From Streptomyces sp. RKAG290 (lineage in GTDB: Bacteria; Actinomycetota; Actinomycetes; Streptomycetales; Streptomycetaceae): 64,000 nucleotides of DNA. Below, piece by piece: positions 36,331 through 44,324 of the stretch. A model generated the notes under the pieces. It worked only from the letters and a program-made list of their open reading frames with translations. It was not told the origin of the DNA and searched no databases. How positions within the stretch are numbered: position 1 is the stretch's first letter; each line of letters opens with the position of its first letter. The stretch spans positions 7,749,894-7,813,893 of the forward strand of contig NZ_JAJOZC010000001.1 in the NCBI RefSeq assembly GCF_023701695.1, written 5' to 3'. Made by a program: the position numbers and the translations under genes.

Positions 36331-36576
36331 TTCTTCGAGATACGAGCGGCGTGGTGTTCTTGATTGATTCAGAGTCCGAACTTCGACGTCAATTCGGTCA
36401 TATGTCGGGCAGTGGGTTTTTGTCGGCCTATTGTTGAACGAGTGAAGAAATAGCCCGTGATCTTCGGACAGGCGAGGGTTCCAGCTCATCTTCATATTGA
36501 ACTCGGGATCGTCACTGCCGGTACGGGGTTTGTTGGTTGGGATGAGGTGACGGCGCCAGGGACGCATTGCGTAGAA

Positions 36577-36614
36577 GCCTTCCGGCGCCGCGCCCTCTTC
36601 CGGGGCCGGAAGGC
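36577..36614 (-). terminator. Hairpin terminator downstream of the P450 gene
   Basis: 10-bp perfect stem GCCTTCCGGC (36577-36586) and GCCGGAAGGC (36605-36614) with an 18-nt loop, 134 bp past the P450 stop on the minus strand. It would close the minigene-P450 transcript. Confidence 0.6.
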
Positions 36615-36747
36615 ATGACCCTTTCACTCGAGGAGGTGTGCCATTGCCGATCAGGTGGGACCTGCGCCTGAGACCAGGTAATCCATCGTCGTGGCCGTGG
36701 TGCCGGCTGGAAATGTCCGGCGAATCGGGGAAGGGGGCGCAGCGGGA

Positions 36748-37926
36748 TCAGGAGGCGGCGTCGTATTCAACGGGCAGCGAGACCAGATTGCGTAGCGTCG
36801 CGGAACTCATGTACTTTTCGCCGCCGATGAGGCGCAGTCGGGGGCCGTGCTCCACGAGGAACGTGATGAGTTCCATGATCCACGCCTGTGCCAGGCGGGC
36901 GCCGAGGCAGATGTGCGGCCCCCAGGCGAGGGCCAGGTGCGGGTTGGGCGAGCGGTCCAGCACGATCCGGTCGGGGTCCTTGAACTGCCGGGGGTCACGG
37001 TTCGCCGCCGCGAGCATGGTGACCAGGGTGTCTCCGGCCTCGATCCGCACGCCTTGGATCTCGGTGGGCGTCGTGGCGACGCGCGCCGTGGCCTGAGCAG
37101 GGCTCACATATCGCAGCAGTTCCTCGGTCGCCAGCACGAGGGCGGAGTCGTTGGGCAGGGGTAGTTCCCGGAGGTCCCCCAGGCCCGCACCGAGCAACTC
37201 CATGGTCACGGCGCCCGTTGACGCGTAAAGCGTGCTGAAGCCCGCATTGTAGGTTGCGGCCATCGTATTGATCACGTAAGGCCGGGGCATCTGCGCCACG
37301 TCCGCGTTGCCGTACAAAGCGCCGAACATGCCTGACGTGCCGAGTCCGCGCTCGTACCAGCTGGTCACCTCGGCAGCCAAGGACTTACCGGCGGCTCGGC
37401 CCGGCGCGAGCCGTTTCGGGTCGAGTCCGCTATCCATGGCCTGGGTCAGGCCCTCGTAGATCGGGGCGTACGAATTTTGCGTGTACTCGTCAACTCCGAA
37501 GACCCGGTTGATCACCTGCATGGCAGCCGGCCCCGCGACGTCCCCCATCATGTCGAAGGGACCGGAGCCGGCCAATGCGGACAGCCGCTCCTCCATGAGA
37601 TGGCGGGCGTCCACGCAGTGCTTCCGGAGGCGTTGGGCATTGAGCGCTTTGGCGGTGATGCCGCGGAGCAGCGCCTGTTCCGGCGGGTCCTGTGTCTGGA
37701 TGTTGAGTTTCTCGTCAGGTATCTCGACACCGACGCGACGCCGGTCGCGCGCGAAAGTCGTGTAGTCGCGCAGCACCGTCTGGCAGTCGTCGTACCGGGT
37801 GAGCACCCAGGACGACATGCCGGCATGCCAGTACACCGGGAAATTCTCGCGCAACTCCTGGTAGACGGAGTGGGGATCGCGGATCGAGGCCGGGTCGAGC
37901 GGATTCCAGTCCAGTGTTGTCGTCAC
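36748..37926 (-). CDS. Cytochrome P450, candidate peptide cross-linking enzyme
   Basis: 392 residues from GTG 37926. The heme-binding loop LAWGPHICLGARLA puts Cys340 as the iron ligand; the ExxR pair is E269/R272 in ATEELLRY. The I-helix segment is NAGFSTLYA (about 227-235) in place of the usual AGx(D/E)TT, so the acid before the conserved Thr is Ser. A seven-codon minigene ending in Tyr-x-His context (MSYDHIS, 38028-38051) lies 101 bp upstream on the same strand, the arrangement known for biarylitide P450s that couple Tyr to His side chains. Alternatively it could hydroxylate an intermediate of the divergent NRPS cluster. No ferredoxin gene is nearby. Confidence 0.9.
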   Translation of the reverse strand: MTTTLDWNPLDPASIRDPHSVYQELRENFPVYWHAGMSSWVLTRYDDCQTVLRDYTTFARDRRRVGVEIPDEKLNIQTQDPPEQALLRGITAKALNAQRLRKHCVDARHLMEERLSALAGSGPFDMMGDVAGPAAMQVINRVFGVDEYTQNSYAPIYEGLTQAMDSGLDPKRLAPGRAAGKSLAAEVTSWYERGLGTSGMFGALYGNADVAQMPRPYVINTMAATYNAGFSTLYASTGAVTMELLGAGLGDLRELPLPNDSALVLATEELLRYVSPAQATARVATTPTEIQGVRIEAGDTLVTMLAAANRDPRQFKDPDRIVLDRSPNPHLALAWGPHICLGARLAQAWIMELITFLVEHGPRLRLIGGEKYMSSATLRNLVSLPVEYDAAS

Positions 37927-38027
37927 GATGGCAGAACCATTTTCGAAAGAGTGGGAAAATGCGCTTACCGGGCGACGGGCCGGAGAATGCTACGCACATC
38001 CGGCCCGCCTTCGGTTGAACCGGCCAA

Positions 38028-38051
38028 CTAGGAGATGTGGTCGTAGCTCAT
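38028..38051 (-). CDS. Minigene MSYDHIS, candidate biarylitide-like RiPP precursor
   Basis: Minus strand: ATG AGC TAC GAC CAC ATC TCC TAG. The ATG is preceded at 6-7 bases by AAGGGGGG, one of the strongest Shine-Dalgarno sequences in the window. The peptide fits M-x-Y-x-H, the consensus of the known five-residue biarylitide precursors (for example MRYYH), with Tyr at position 3 and His at position 5, and adds two residues (Ile-Ser). The P450 gene follows on the same strand after 101 bp. In the known system the P450 joins the Tyr and His side chains and proteases trim the ends. A short ORF can arise by chance; the ribosome binding site, the motif and the P450 together make this one noteworthy. 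Confidence 0.65.
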   Translation of the reverse strand: MSYDHIS

Positions 38052-38452
38052 GGTTATCCCCCCTTCATTTGAGCGGAAATCCAGGCGCCCATGGTCCGGC
38101 CAACTGTGGCCGGTCTGCAGGGCAGTTGGATTGTGGTGCGGCCTCCCCGCCACTGTCAACAGGGGGAGCGAAGTGCCCGATTCGTTGCGGGAATCAGCAG
38201 TTCGGCCCTGGTTGTCTGACTGCCCGGATTGCGTCCGGTGTGCTGGTGCGATCCTCATCTTCTTCTCTAGTTCTATGGATAGTCCTTGACAGATGAGCTG
38301 TACATGCCGTGTGCTGGCTGCGGAGACTTCCTGGCATCCCTGGACACCGCGCATCAGTGTTTCGCGGGTGTTACCGGTGAGGCGGCGTCCATATTTCGGC
38401 GGCCGGGCGTAAGCCGCCCCCACCATATATTTCCTGTGTTTGAAAACGGAGA
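38052..38452. promoter_or_regulatory. Divergent promoter region between minigene/P450 and halogenase operon
   Basis: 400 bp without genes, with GC lower than average. On the plus strand a consensus TTGACA is found at 38286-38291, about 165 bp before the halogenase start, but no good TAnnnT sits at the proper spacing. Near the start, ACGGAGA at about 38446-38452 is the halogenase ribosome binding site. Both arms of the biosynthetic region must be transcribed from here. Confidence 0.45.
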
Positions 38453-39427
38453 ATGATGGAAATGGACGACCAGCATTCTGGCTTCGCGCTGACTCCCGAA
38501 CAGGTGGCACAATTCCACCGCGACGGATATATCGGCCCCTTCGACCTTTATGAGGAAGAGGAGATGCAACAGCGGCTCCGGGCGCTGCGGCCCAAGCTCC
38601 TCAGCACCAAGCGGGCGATCTACAGCCAGGACAAGGCGGTGTCCGGTGTCACGAACCTGGCCAACTACGACCGCCATCTCGACATCGAGTTCCTGGCGAG
38701 CCACATCACGCGGCCGGAGATCGTCGACCGCGTCGCCTCGATCCTCGGCCCCGACGTCCTGTGCTGGCGCAGTGAGTTCTTCCCCAAGTACCCGGGCGAC
38801 GAGGGCACCGACTGGCACCAGGCCGACAACTTCGCGAACGTGGCCCAGTCGAAGAAGCCTCAGATCGAATGGCCCAACGACGCGGAGTTCGGCGGCACGA
38901 TCACGGTGTGGACCGCCTTCACGCCGGCCACGGAGGAGATGGGCTGCCTTCAGTTCATCCCCGGCACCCACGACGTGATGAACTACGACGAGTCCAAGAC
39001 CATGGACTACGACCCGGAGTCCATCAACGAGAAGGAGAAGTCGGGCGTGCGCCGGGGCTTCTTCGGCTACGACTACCGGCAGCTGCAGCATGATCCCGAC
39101 TGGGTGCCGGACGAGTCGTCCGCGGTGTCTCAGGTCATGCGACAGGGGCAGTTCATCATCTTCTGGTCGACGCTCATGCACGCCTCCCTTCCGCACGCCG
39201 GACTGACCGACCAGATGCGGCTGGGGTATGCCGGCCGGTATCTGCCGACGTCGGTACGGGTCTACCCGTACTCCGACGGGCTGGAGGAGTTCGGCGGCAG
39301 CGCCACGTTGGAACGGTTCGGCAACGTCCTGGTCTCCGGTTCCGACGAGTTCGGGCACAACCGCTTCGTCCAGGAGACCGTTGAGGGGTACCGCTTCTCC
39401 GTGCGCAACCCGAAGGGCGCCTCATGA
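38453..39427 (+). CDS. Non-heme Fe(II)/2-oxoglutarate halogenase, SyrB2/KtzD type
   Basis: 324 residues; ATGs at 38453, 38456 and 38462 are all possible starts after ACGGAGA. The sequence follows the chlorinating-enzyme family throughout: FFPKYPGDEGTDWHQADNFA, TITVWTAFTP, GCLQFIPGTHDVMNY, RRGFFGYDYRQLQ, FIIFWSTLMHASLPHAG. The iron site is H122-Q-A124 with H243: Ala replaces the Asp/Glu of hydroxylases, leaving the coordination site for chloride. R262 would bind 2-oxoglutarate. Such enzymes chlorinate unactivated carbons of an aminoacyl group on a carrier protein. The carrier gene starts inside the stop codon (ATGA), and the matching adenylation domain follows. Confidence 0.95.
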   Translation: MMEMDDQHSGFALTPEQVAQFHRDGYIGPFDLYEEEEMQQRLRALRPKLLSTKRAIYSQDKAVSGVTNLANYDRHLDIEFLASHITRPEIVDRVASILGPDVLCWRSEFFPKYPGDEGTDWHQADNFANVAQSKKPQIEWPNDAEFGGTITVWTAFTPATEEMGCLQFIPGTHDVMNYDESKTMDYDPESINEKEKSGVRRGFFGYDYRQLQHDPDWVPDESSAVSQVMRQGQFIIFWSTLMHASLPHAGLTDQMRLGYAGRYLPTSVRVYPYSDGLEEFGGSATLERFGNVLVSGSDEFGHNRFVQETVEGYRFSVRNPKGAS

Positions 39428-39723
39428 GCGAGACACAGCAGCCGTCCCGGTCCGGTACGCCCGAGGCCGAGCGCATGGAGAAGTGGGTCATCGACGCCTG
39501 CCAGGCAGTGGGGCTCCCGATCACGAGCGCTTCCGACGACTTCTTCCAGGCCGACGGGACGTCGTTGACGGTCATCCGGCTCATCGCACGGGCGGAGGCG
39601 GAGTTCGGAGATGACTGCCTCCCACCCGAGGACATCTATGAGCGCAGTACGGTCCGGGGGATCGCCGCGTCGATCATCCGGAACAGCGCGTCCGCGACGA
39701 AGGCCGGCTCGAAGGGCTCCTGA
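39424..39723 (+). CDS. Free-standing peptidyl carrier protein
   Basis: 99 residues, coupled to the halogenase by ATGA. Four-helix carrier fold with DDFFQADGTSLTVIRLI: Ser47 in DGTS is the phosphopantetheine site, here with the usual GG(H/D)S changed to DGTS. It would hold the aminoacyl thioester that the halogenase acts on, like SyrB1 T or KtzC. It is loaded by the adenylation domain downstream. A hairpin at 39794-39825 lies between the carrier and adenylation genes. Confidence 0.9.
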   Translation: MSETQQPSRSGTPEAERMEKWVIDACQAVGLPITSASDDFFQADGTSLTVIRLIARAEAEFGDDCLPPEDIYERSTVRGIAASIIRNSASATKAGSKGS

Positions 39724-39793
39724 AGTCTCCTGAGGGCCAAGACGCAGGGCCTCTCTTCCCGTCCGGCTCCGGAGTCGTTCACCAGGGCTGGTC

Positions 39794-39825
39794 GCACACG
39801 CCGGGCACGCGAGCCCGGCGTGTGC
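39794..39825 (+). terminator. Strong hairpin between carrier and adenylation genes
   Basis: 13-bp perfect stem (arms 39794-39806 and 39813-39825, inner sequence CGCCGGGC/GCCCGGCG) with a 6-nt loop and no T-run. It may be a partial terminator that lowers expression of the downstream genes relative to halogenase and carrier. Confidence 0.65.
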
Positions 39826-39882
39826 CGCACGAGAAGCCCGAGCTGAGCCGCCAGGCCATCGACATCCGAATCCGTGAGGACA

Positions 39883-41534
39883 GTGAACAGACTGCACGTC
39901 AGTGAGCGCGCGGCGGGAGCACATCGGTCGCTGAACCGGACTGCTGTCGCCTACCCGGAGGACAGCAGTATCCCTGCCGTGTTCCAGGAGCGCGCCGCCC
40001 GGCATCCGGAGCGCATCGCGGTAATCCACCGGGAGCGCTCGGTGGCCTTCGGGGCCCTGGACCAGATGTCCACCGCGATCGCGGCGAGGCTGAGGGATGC
40101 CGGGGTCGCGCCTGGACAGGTGGTCGGGGTGTGCGTGGCACGCAGCCCCGAGTTGATCGCGGGTCTGCTGGCTGTACTCACGTGCGGTGCGGCCTATCTG
40201 CCATTCAGCGCGCAGTGGCCGGACGGCCGTCTGCGGGACCTGTTCGGGCGGGCCGACTGCTCGGTGGTCCTGACCGACCGTACCGCGTCCACCGCGGCTC
40301 GGCTGCCCGGCTTCCGGGTGGTCGCCGTAGGGGAGGAGGGAGGTGCGTCTGGTGTCGCTCGCGCCACCGGCAGCGACGGTGCCTCAGTCCCTGACGGCGT
40401 ACCGGCCGTCGGTGACGCCCGCGCCGCGCCGGTGCGCCGGACGCCCGTGCCCCCCGAGGCGATCGCCTACATCAACTTCACCTCCGGCTCGAACGGGCAG
40501 CCCAAGGGCGTCCTGGTCGAACACCGCGCCGTCCTTCGGCTGGTGTCCGGCGCCGTCTACGCCGAACTGGACGAGTCGTGCCGTCTGCTGCACATGGCGC
40601 CGGTCACCTTCGACGCGGCCACATTCGAGATCTGGGGGCGCTGCTGCACGGCGGTACCTGTGTGTTGTTTCCCTCGGACCTTCCAAGACTCTCCGAGCTC
40701 AAGCGCGTCCTGGTCGACCACGCGGTGAACACGGTCTTCCTCACCACCGCTCTGTTCAACTCGATCATGGACGACGCACCTCACACCCTCGACACCGTGG
40801 ACCGGATCCTCACCGGTGGCGAGGCACACTCCCTCACCCACATGGGCACCGCCCTGTCCCGCTTCGGCCCCGGCCGGGTGACCCATGTCTACGGGCCGAC
40901 CGAGAGCACCACGTTCGCGACCTACCACCCGGTGCTCACCCTGCCCCCGGCCGGGCGCCCGCTGCCGATCGGCGTGCCGATCCAGAACACCCGGGCCTAC
41001 GTCGTCGACGGCGACCGGCTGTGCGCGGCCGGGGAGAGCGGCGAACTCCTGCTCGCCGGACCTGGCCTGTCGCCAGGTTACCTGGGCATGGCAGAGCGGA
41101 CCGCGGAGAGCTTCGTCCTGCGGGACGTCGCCGGCACCATCGAGCGCCTCTACCGCACCGGCGATCTCGTCCACATCGACGGCGAAGGGAGGCTGGTCTT
41201 CGGGGGGCGGCGCGACGACCAGGTGAAGGTCAACGGCTTCCGTATCGAACCGGGAGAAGTGGCACACCACCTGGACCGGCATCCGGAGGTCCGGCAGAGC
41301 TTCGTCATGGCGCACCGGAGTGCAGGCGGAGCGACATCGCTGCTGGCCTTTGTCGTTCCCGCGACGGACCGGTGTACGGCAGCGGTGCTCCAGGACTACC
41401 TCAGGGGGGCGTTGCCCTCCTACCTGATCCCGGCCGGCATCCACCTGTGCGAGGCGCTTCCTTTGTCACCGACGGGCAAGGTGGACCGACAGGCGCTGGT
41501 GGCCCGGACATCCCGAAGCAAGGAGCGGCCATGA
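39883..41534 (+). CDS. Free-standing NRPS adenylation domain, Ile/Val-like code (frameshifted)
   Basis: About 550 residues once one base is restored in GGGGG at 40634-40638 (FEIWGALLHGG). All core motifs are present: YINFTSGSNGQPKGV (A3), FDAATFEIW (A4), VYGPTEST (A5), GELLLAGPGLSPGYL (A6), YRTGD (A7), GRRDDQVKVNGFRIEPGE (A8), LPLSPTGKVDR (A10 Lys). Aligning by eye to GrsA gives the pocket code D-A-F-L-L-G-V-T-F-K, one change from DAFFLGVTFK, reported for Ile. A branched aliphatic amino acid is therefore the likely substrate, loaded onto the carrier for chlorination. The start could be GTG 39874 or 39883. Its stop overlaps the next ATG. Confidence 0.93.
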
Positions 41535-41815
41535 CGCTGAGCAAGTGCGCCCACCAGTTCCAGGAGTTCGTCCGTCAACAAGGCCTGGCCCTCAGGGCGC
41601 AGGAACTGCCCGACTCCACGCGCCCCGCGTACGAAGCGGCGCGCGCCCTTGGCCGCGCCAGGGAACAGATCGTCAAGTCGCCCGTCCCGCTCCGCGATGA
41701 ACTTCTCGTCGACCCGGTCGGGCCCGCTCGCCAGCACGACTACGGCCCGGCAGGACGCCCCTTCGCAGAACTGACCGGCATCCTGCCCGAGCACACGGCG
41801 CTGAGCATCAAGTGA
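41531..41815 (+). CDS. Small unknown protein inside the halogenase operon
   Basis: 94 residues, coupled on both sides (ATGA with the adenylation domain, GTGA with the ACAD-like gene). It starts MTLSKCAHQFQEFVRQQG, has a helical middle (PAYEAARALGRAREQIVKS) and a C-terminal part with HDYGPAGRPFAELTGILPEH. It has no membrane segment, no carrier-protein Ser motif and no MbtH signature. Being fused into a tight operon it is probably needed for the pathway, possibly as an accessory subunit. Family not recognised. Confidence 0.75.
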   Translation: MTLSKCAHQFQEFVRQQGLALRAQELPDSTRPAYEAARALGRAREQIVKSPVPLRDELLVDPVGPARQHDYGPAGRPFAELTGILPEHTALSIK

Positions 41816-42975
41816 TTCCTGACAACTCCCCGTCGGCCTGCGCCGTCTCCCCCCTCGACCTCGCCTCCCACCCGTTTCGCGCCCAGGTACGCACGGCGCT
41901 GGAGGAAGCGGTGCTGCCGCATGCGGAGACATGGGAGCAGCAAGGTCACATCCCGGCCGAGGGATGGCGGGCGCTGGCCGATGCAGGTCTCTTCGGGCTC
42001 GCCGCCGGTGGCCCCGGCTTCGCCAAGAGCGCGATACTGCTGGAGGAACTGGGCCGGACCGGCTTCGCAGGAGTGCGTGCCGCCGTGTCCGTGCACGCCT
42101 ACATGGCCTCCTCGTACATCGACCGGTTCGGCACAGTGATGCAGCAGGAGAAGTACCTGCCGGCCGTCCGCACCGGCAGCCGCGTCGGCGCCCTCGCGCT
42201 GAGCGAGCAGGACGCGGGGACCGCCCTGGACGGCATCACCACCCGGGCTGAGCCCGACGGCACCGGCGGATACCGCGTGAAGGGCCGCAAGCTCCATGTC
42301 GCCAACGGGTCCCAAGCGGGCTTCTACATCTGTCTCGTCCGGCTGCGTGACATCGCCGGACGGCCCCGCACTCTGGCCGGCTGCGGCCTGCTCATCATCG
42401 ACGCCGACACCCCCGGAGTGAGCGCGCATCCCGAACCGATGCTGGGGTGGCGCGCGGCGGACGTCTGCACGATCACCTTGGACGACGTCCACGTACCGGG
42501 CGACCGGCTGATCGGCAAGGCCAGCCGCACCCTGTCCTACCTCATGGCGGCGCTGGATTTCGAGCGGCTGGTGGCCGGGCTGCTGGCGGTCGGAGGCGCG
42601 GACCACTGCATGGGCGTCACCGGCGCCTTCGTCCGCACCCACCGGATCGGGGAGGCCCCTCTCGCCACCCACCAGGCCGTCCGGCACGCTCTCGCGGACC
42701 TGACGGCCGAACTCGACCTGGTCCGGGCATACGCCCACCGGGCCGTGATCCTGCACACCCAGGACCGGCTCGACACCCGCACCGCGTCCGTCCTCAAGCT
42801 CCGTGCCACCGAACTGGCGGTCGTGGCGGCCCGTGCCTGCATGCAGTACCACGGCGCACTGGGATACCTCGACGACTCGGTGCCGGCCCGGATCTACCGT
42901 GACGCGGTGGCCGGGACCGTCACAGCCGGCGCAAGCGAGCTGATGCGGGATCTCATCTTCGAAGCGGCGGACTGA
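41812..42975 (+). CDS. Acyl-CoA-dehydrogenase-like flavoprotein (KtzA-like candidate)
   Basis: 387 residues from GTG 41812. ACAD fold: N-terminal helical domain, ALSEQDAGTALDG (flavin/substrate loop, about residue 128), a beta domain with DVHVPGDRLIG, and C-terminal helices with QYHGALGYLDDSVPARIYRD. The segment that normally carries the catalytic Glu (I-x-EGTSE) reads TVTAGASELM, so that Glu is Ala. In kutzneride biosynthesis an ACAD-like flavoprotein (KtzA) closes a cyclopropane from a gamma-chloroisoleucyl carrier thioester instead of dehydrogenating; gene context makes that role plausible here. Ordinary alpha,beta-desaturation of a carrier-bound acyl group is the alternative. Confidence 0.88.
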   Translation: MIPDNSPSACAVSPLDLASHPFRAQVRTALEEAVLPHAETWEQQGHIPAEGWRALADAGLFGLAAGGPGFAKSAILLEELGRTGFAGVRAAVSVHAYMASSYIDRFGTVMQQEKYLPAVRTGSRVGALALSEQDAGTALDGITTRAEPDGTGGYRVKGRKLHVANGSQAGFYICLVRLRDIAGRPRTLAGCGLLIIDADTPGVSAHPEPMLGWRAADVCTITLDDVHVPGDRLIGKASRTLSYLMAALDFERLVAGLLAVGGADHCMGVTGAFVRTHRIGEAPLATHQAVRHALADLTAELDLVRAYAHRAVILHTQDRLDTRTASVLKLRATELAVVAARACMQYHGALGYLDDSVPARIYRDAVAGTVTAGASELMRDLIFEAAD

Positions 42976-43051
42976 ACCTGACATCGTCAGAAACCGGGCG
43001 ACACCCGGCTTGCACCGAACTTCCGACAGCCAAGAAGCGGATAGGGAAATC

Positions 43052-44272
43052 ATGCACATCGTCCTGCTGGGAGCGCGGCCCGAGGTAGTGATCGAGCTCC
43101 ACGACCTCGGCCACACCCTTACCTCCCTCTACACCGAGATCAACAAGGCCAACACCGAGAAGTACGCCGACCGCCTCGCGTACAGCGGGTTCATTCCGTC
43201 GTACGACGTCCCCGAACTGGCGTGGTCGGTGCTGCTCCACCTCGGGGTGGCCGACGAGGTCGATCTGGTCATCCCCAACCACGAGTTGGCGGTGGTGACG
43301 GCGGGCTTCCTCAACCGGCTCATCGGCGCCGAGTCGGACCGGCTGGACTTGCCGATCGCCATGGCCGGGCGGGACAAGGCTTATCAGAAGTCCCTGTGGA
43401 CCGCGCACGGCGTGCCCACCGCCAGGTACGTCACCCTCACCAACACGCCCCGCTCGCTGAAGGAACTGCAGGAGGATGTGGGTGATCTGCGCGCCCCCTT
43501 CGTCGTCAAGCCGCCGGCCCTGGGCGGCAGTCGGCTCGTCACCGCGTGCGCCACGCTCGAGGACGTTTTCGAGACTCTGCGTGACAACGGCGAACTGCGC
43601 CACGCGGTGATCGAGGAGCGGCAGAGCGGCGACGAATGGCACCTGGACGGATCGGTGGTCGACGGGCGCGTCGAACACCTCATGGTGTCCCGCTATCTGG
43701 CACCGCTGATCGAGACGAAGCACGGATCGACGCTCCGCTCGGTCGCCTATCCGCCCAAGCACCACGCGGAACTCTATGGTCAGGCGCTGGAGTTCGCCCA
43801 GTCGGCGGTGGACGGCCTCGGCGGCCGTTGGGGCGTCTTCCATCTGGAGGTCTTCGGCGAGCCGGGGAGCTTCACCGCCGGGGAACTGGCCTGGCGGCCG
43901 GCAGGGGTACTGGCCCCGGAGTCCGCGGAGCGGACGATCGGTGTCAACCTGTGGGTCGCCCACGCCCGGCTGCTGGCCGGTGAGGAGCTGACGGTGCGGG
44001 CGCCGGAAGGTGACTCGGTCTTCGGCTTCGTCTGCCTGCCGGTCAAGCCCGGCGCGGTGAACGGAGTGACTCGTGAGGATCTGGAGAAGCTGCCCGGTGT
44101 CCGCCACATCCAGATGGTCGTCCAGCCGGGCCGGACCATGCGCGAGATGCATGCGAGCACCGTGTGTGTGGCGATGGCGCTCATCGAAGGCAAGGACATC
44201 GCCGACTGCGAACGGCTCATCAACGAGGCCGTCCAGTTGACCAGGGACCTGCACGACGCCAAGAGCGTGTGA
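43052..44272 (+). CDS. ATP-grasp ligase
   Basis: 406 residues from ATG 43052 (AGGGA 6 bases upstream); an earlier in-frame ATG at 43010 is less likely. The ATP-grasp pattern is clear: N-terminal Rossmann-like domain, ARDKAYQK-type start of the central domain (LPIAMAGRDKAYQKSLW), FVVKPPALGGSRLV (ATP-binding Lys), HAVIEERQSG, and the Mg site in GVFHLEVFGEP with ELAWRPAGVL. Members form amide bonds between an acyl phosphate and an amine (L-amino acid ligases). In this operon it probably joins the halogenated or cyclopropyl amino acid to another residue without a condensation domain. Confidence 0.9.
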   Translation: MHIVLLGARPEVVIELHDLGHTLTSLYTEINKANTEKYADRLAYSGFIPSYDVPELAWSVLLHLGVADEVDLVIPNHELAVVTAGFLNRLIGAESDRLDLPIAMAGRDKAYQKSLWTAHGVPTARYVTLTNTPRSLKELQEDVGDLRAPFVVKPPALGGSRLVTACATLEDVFETLRDNGELRHAVIEERQSGDEWHLDGSVVDGRVEHLMVSRYLAPLIETKHGSTLRSVAYPPKHHAELYGQALEFAQSAVDGLGGRWGVFHLEVFGEPGSFTAGELAWRPAGVLAPESAERTIGVNLWVAHARLLAGEELTVRAPEGDSVFGFVCLPVKPGAVNGVTREDLEKLPGVRHIQMVVQPGRTMREMHASTVCVAMALIEGKDIADCERLINEAVQLTRDLHDAKSV

Positions 44273-44324
44273 CGTCCCACGGACAGCGGCCGGGCGACCG
44301 GTGGAGAGGACCCAGGAGCCGATC

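Noticed and set aside
36630..36672. 11-codon plus-strand mini-ORF with three Cys after GAGGAGG
   Set aside because: The GTG overlaps the Shine-Dalgarno sequence itself, and no modification enzyme reads in that direction.
38453..39427. Phytanoyl-CoA dioxygenase/proline hydroxylase assignment
   Set aside because: The iron site is H-x-A, not H-x-D/E, and the whole protein follows the chlorinating-enzyme family.
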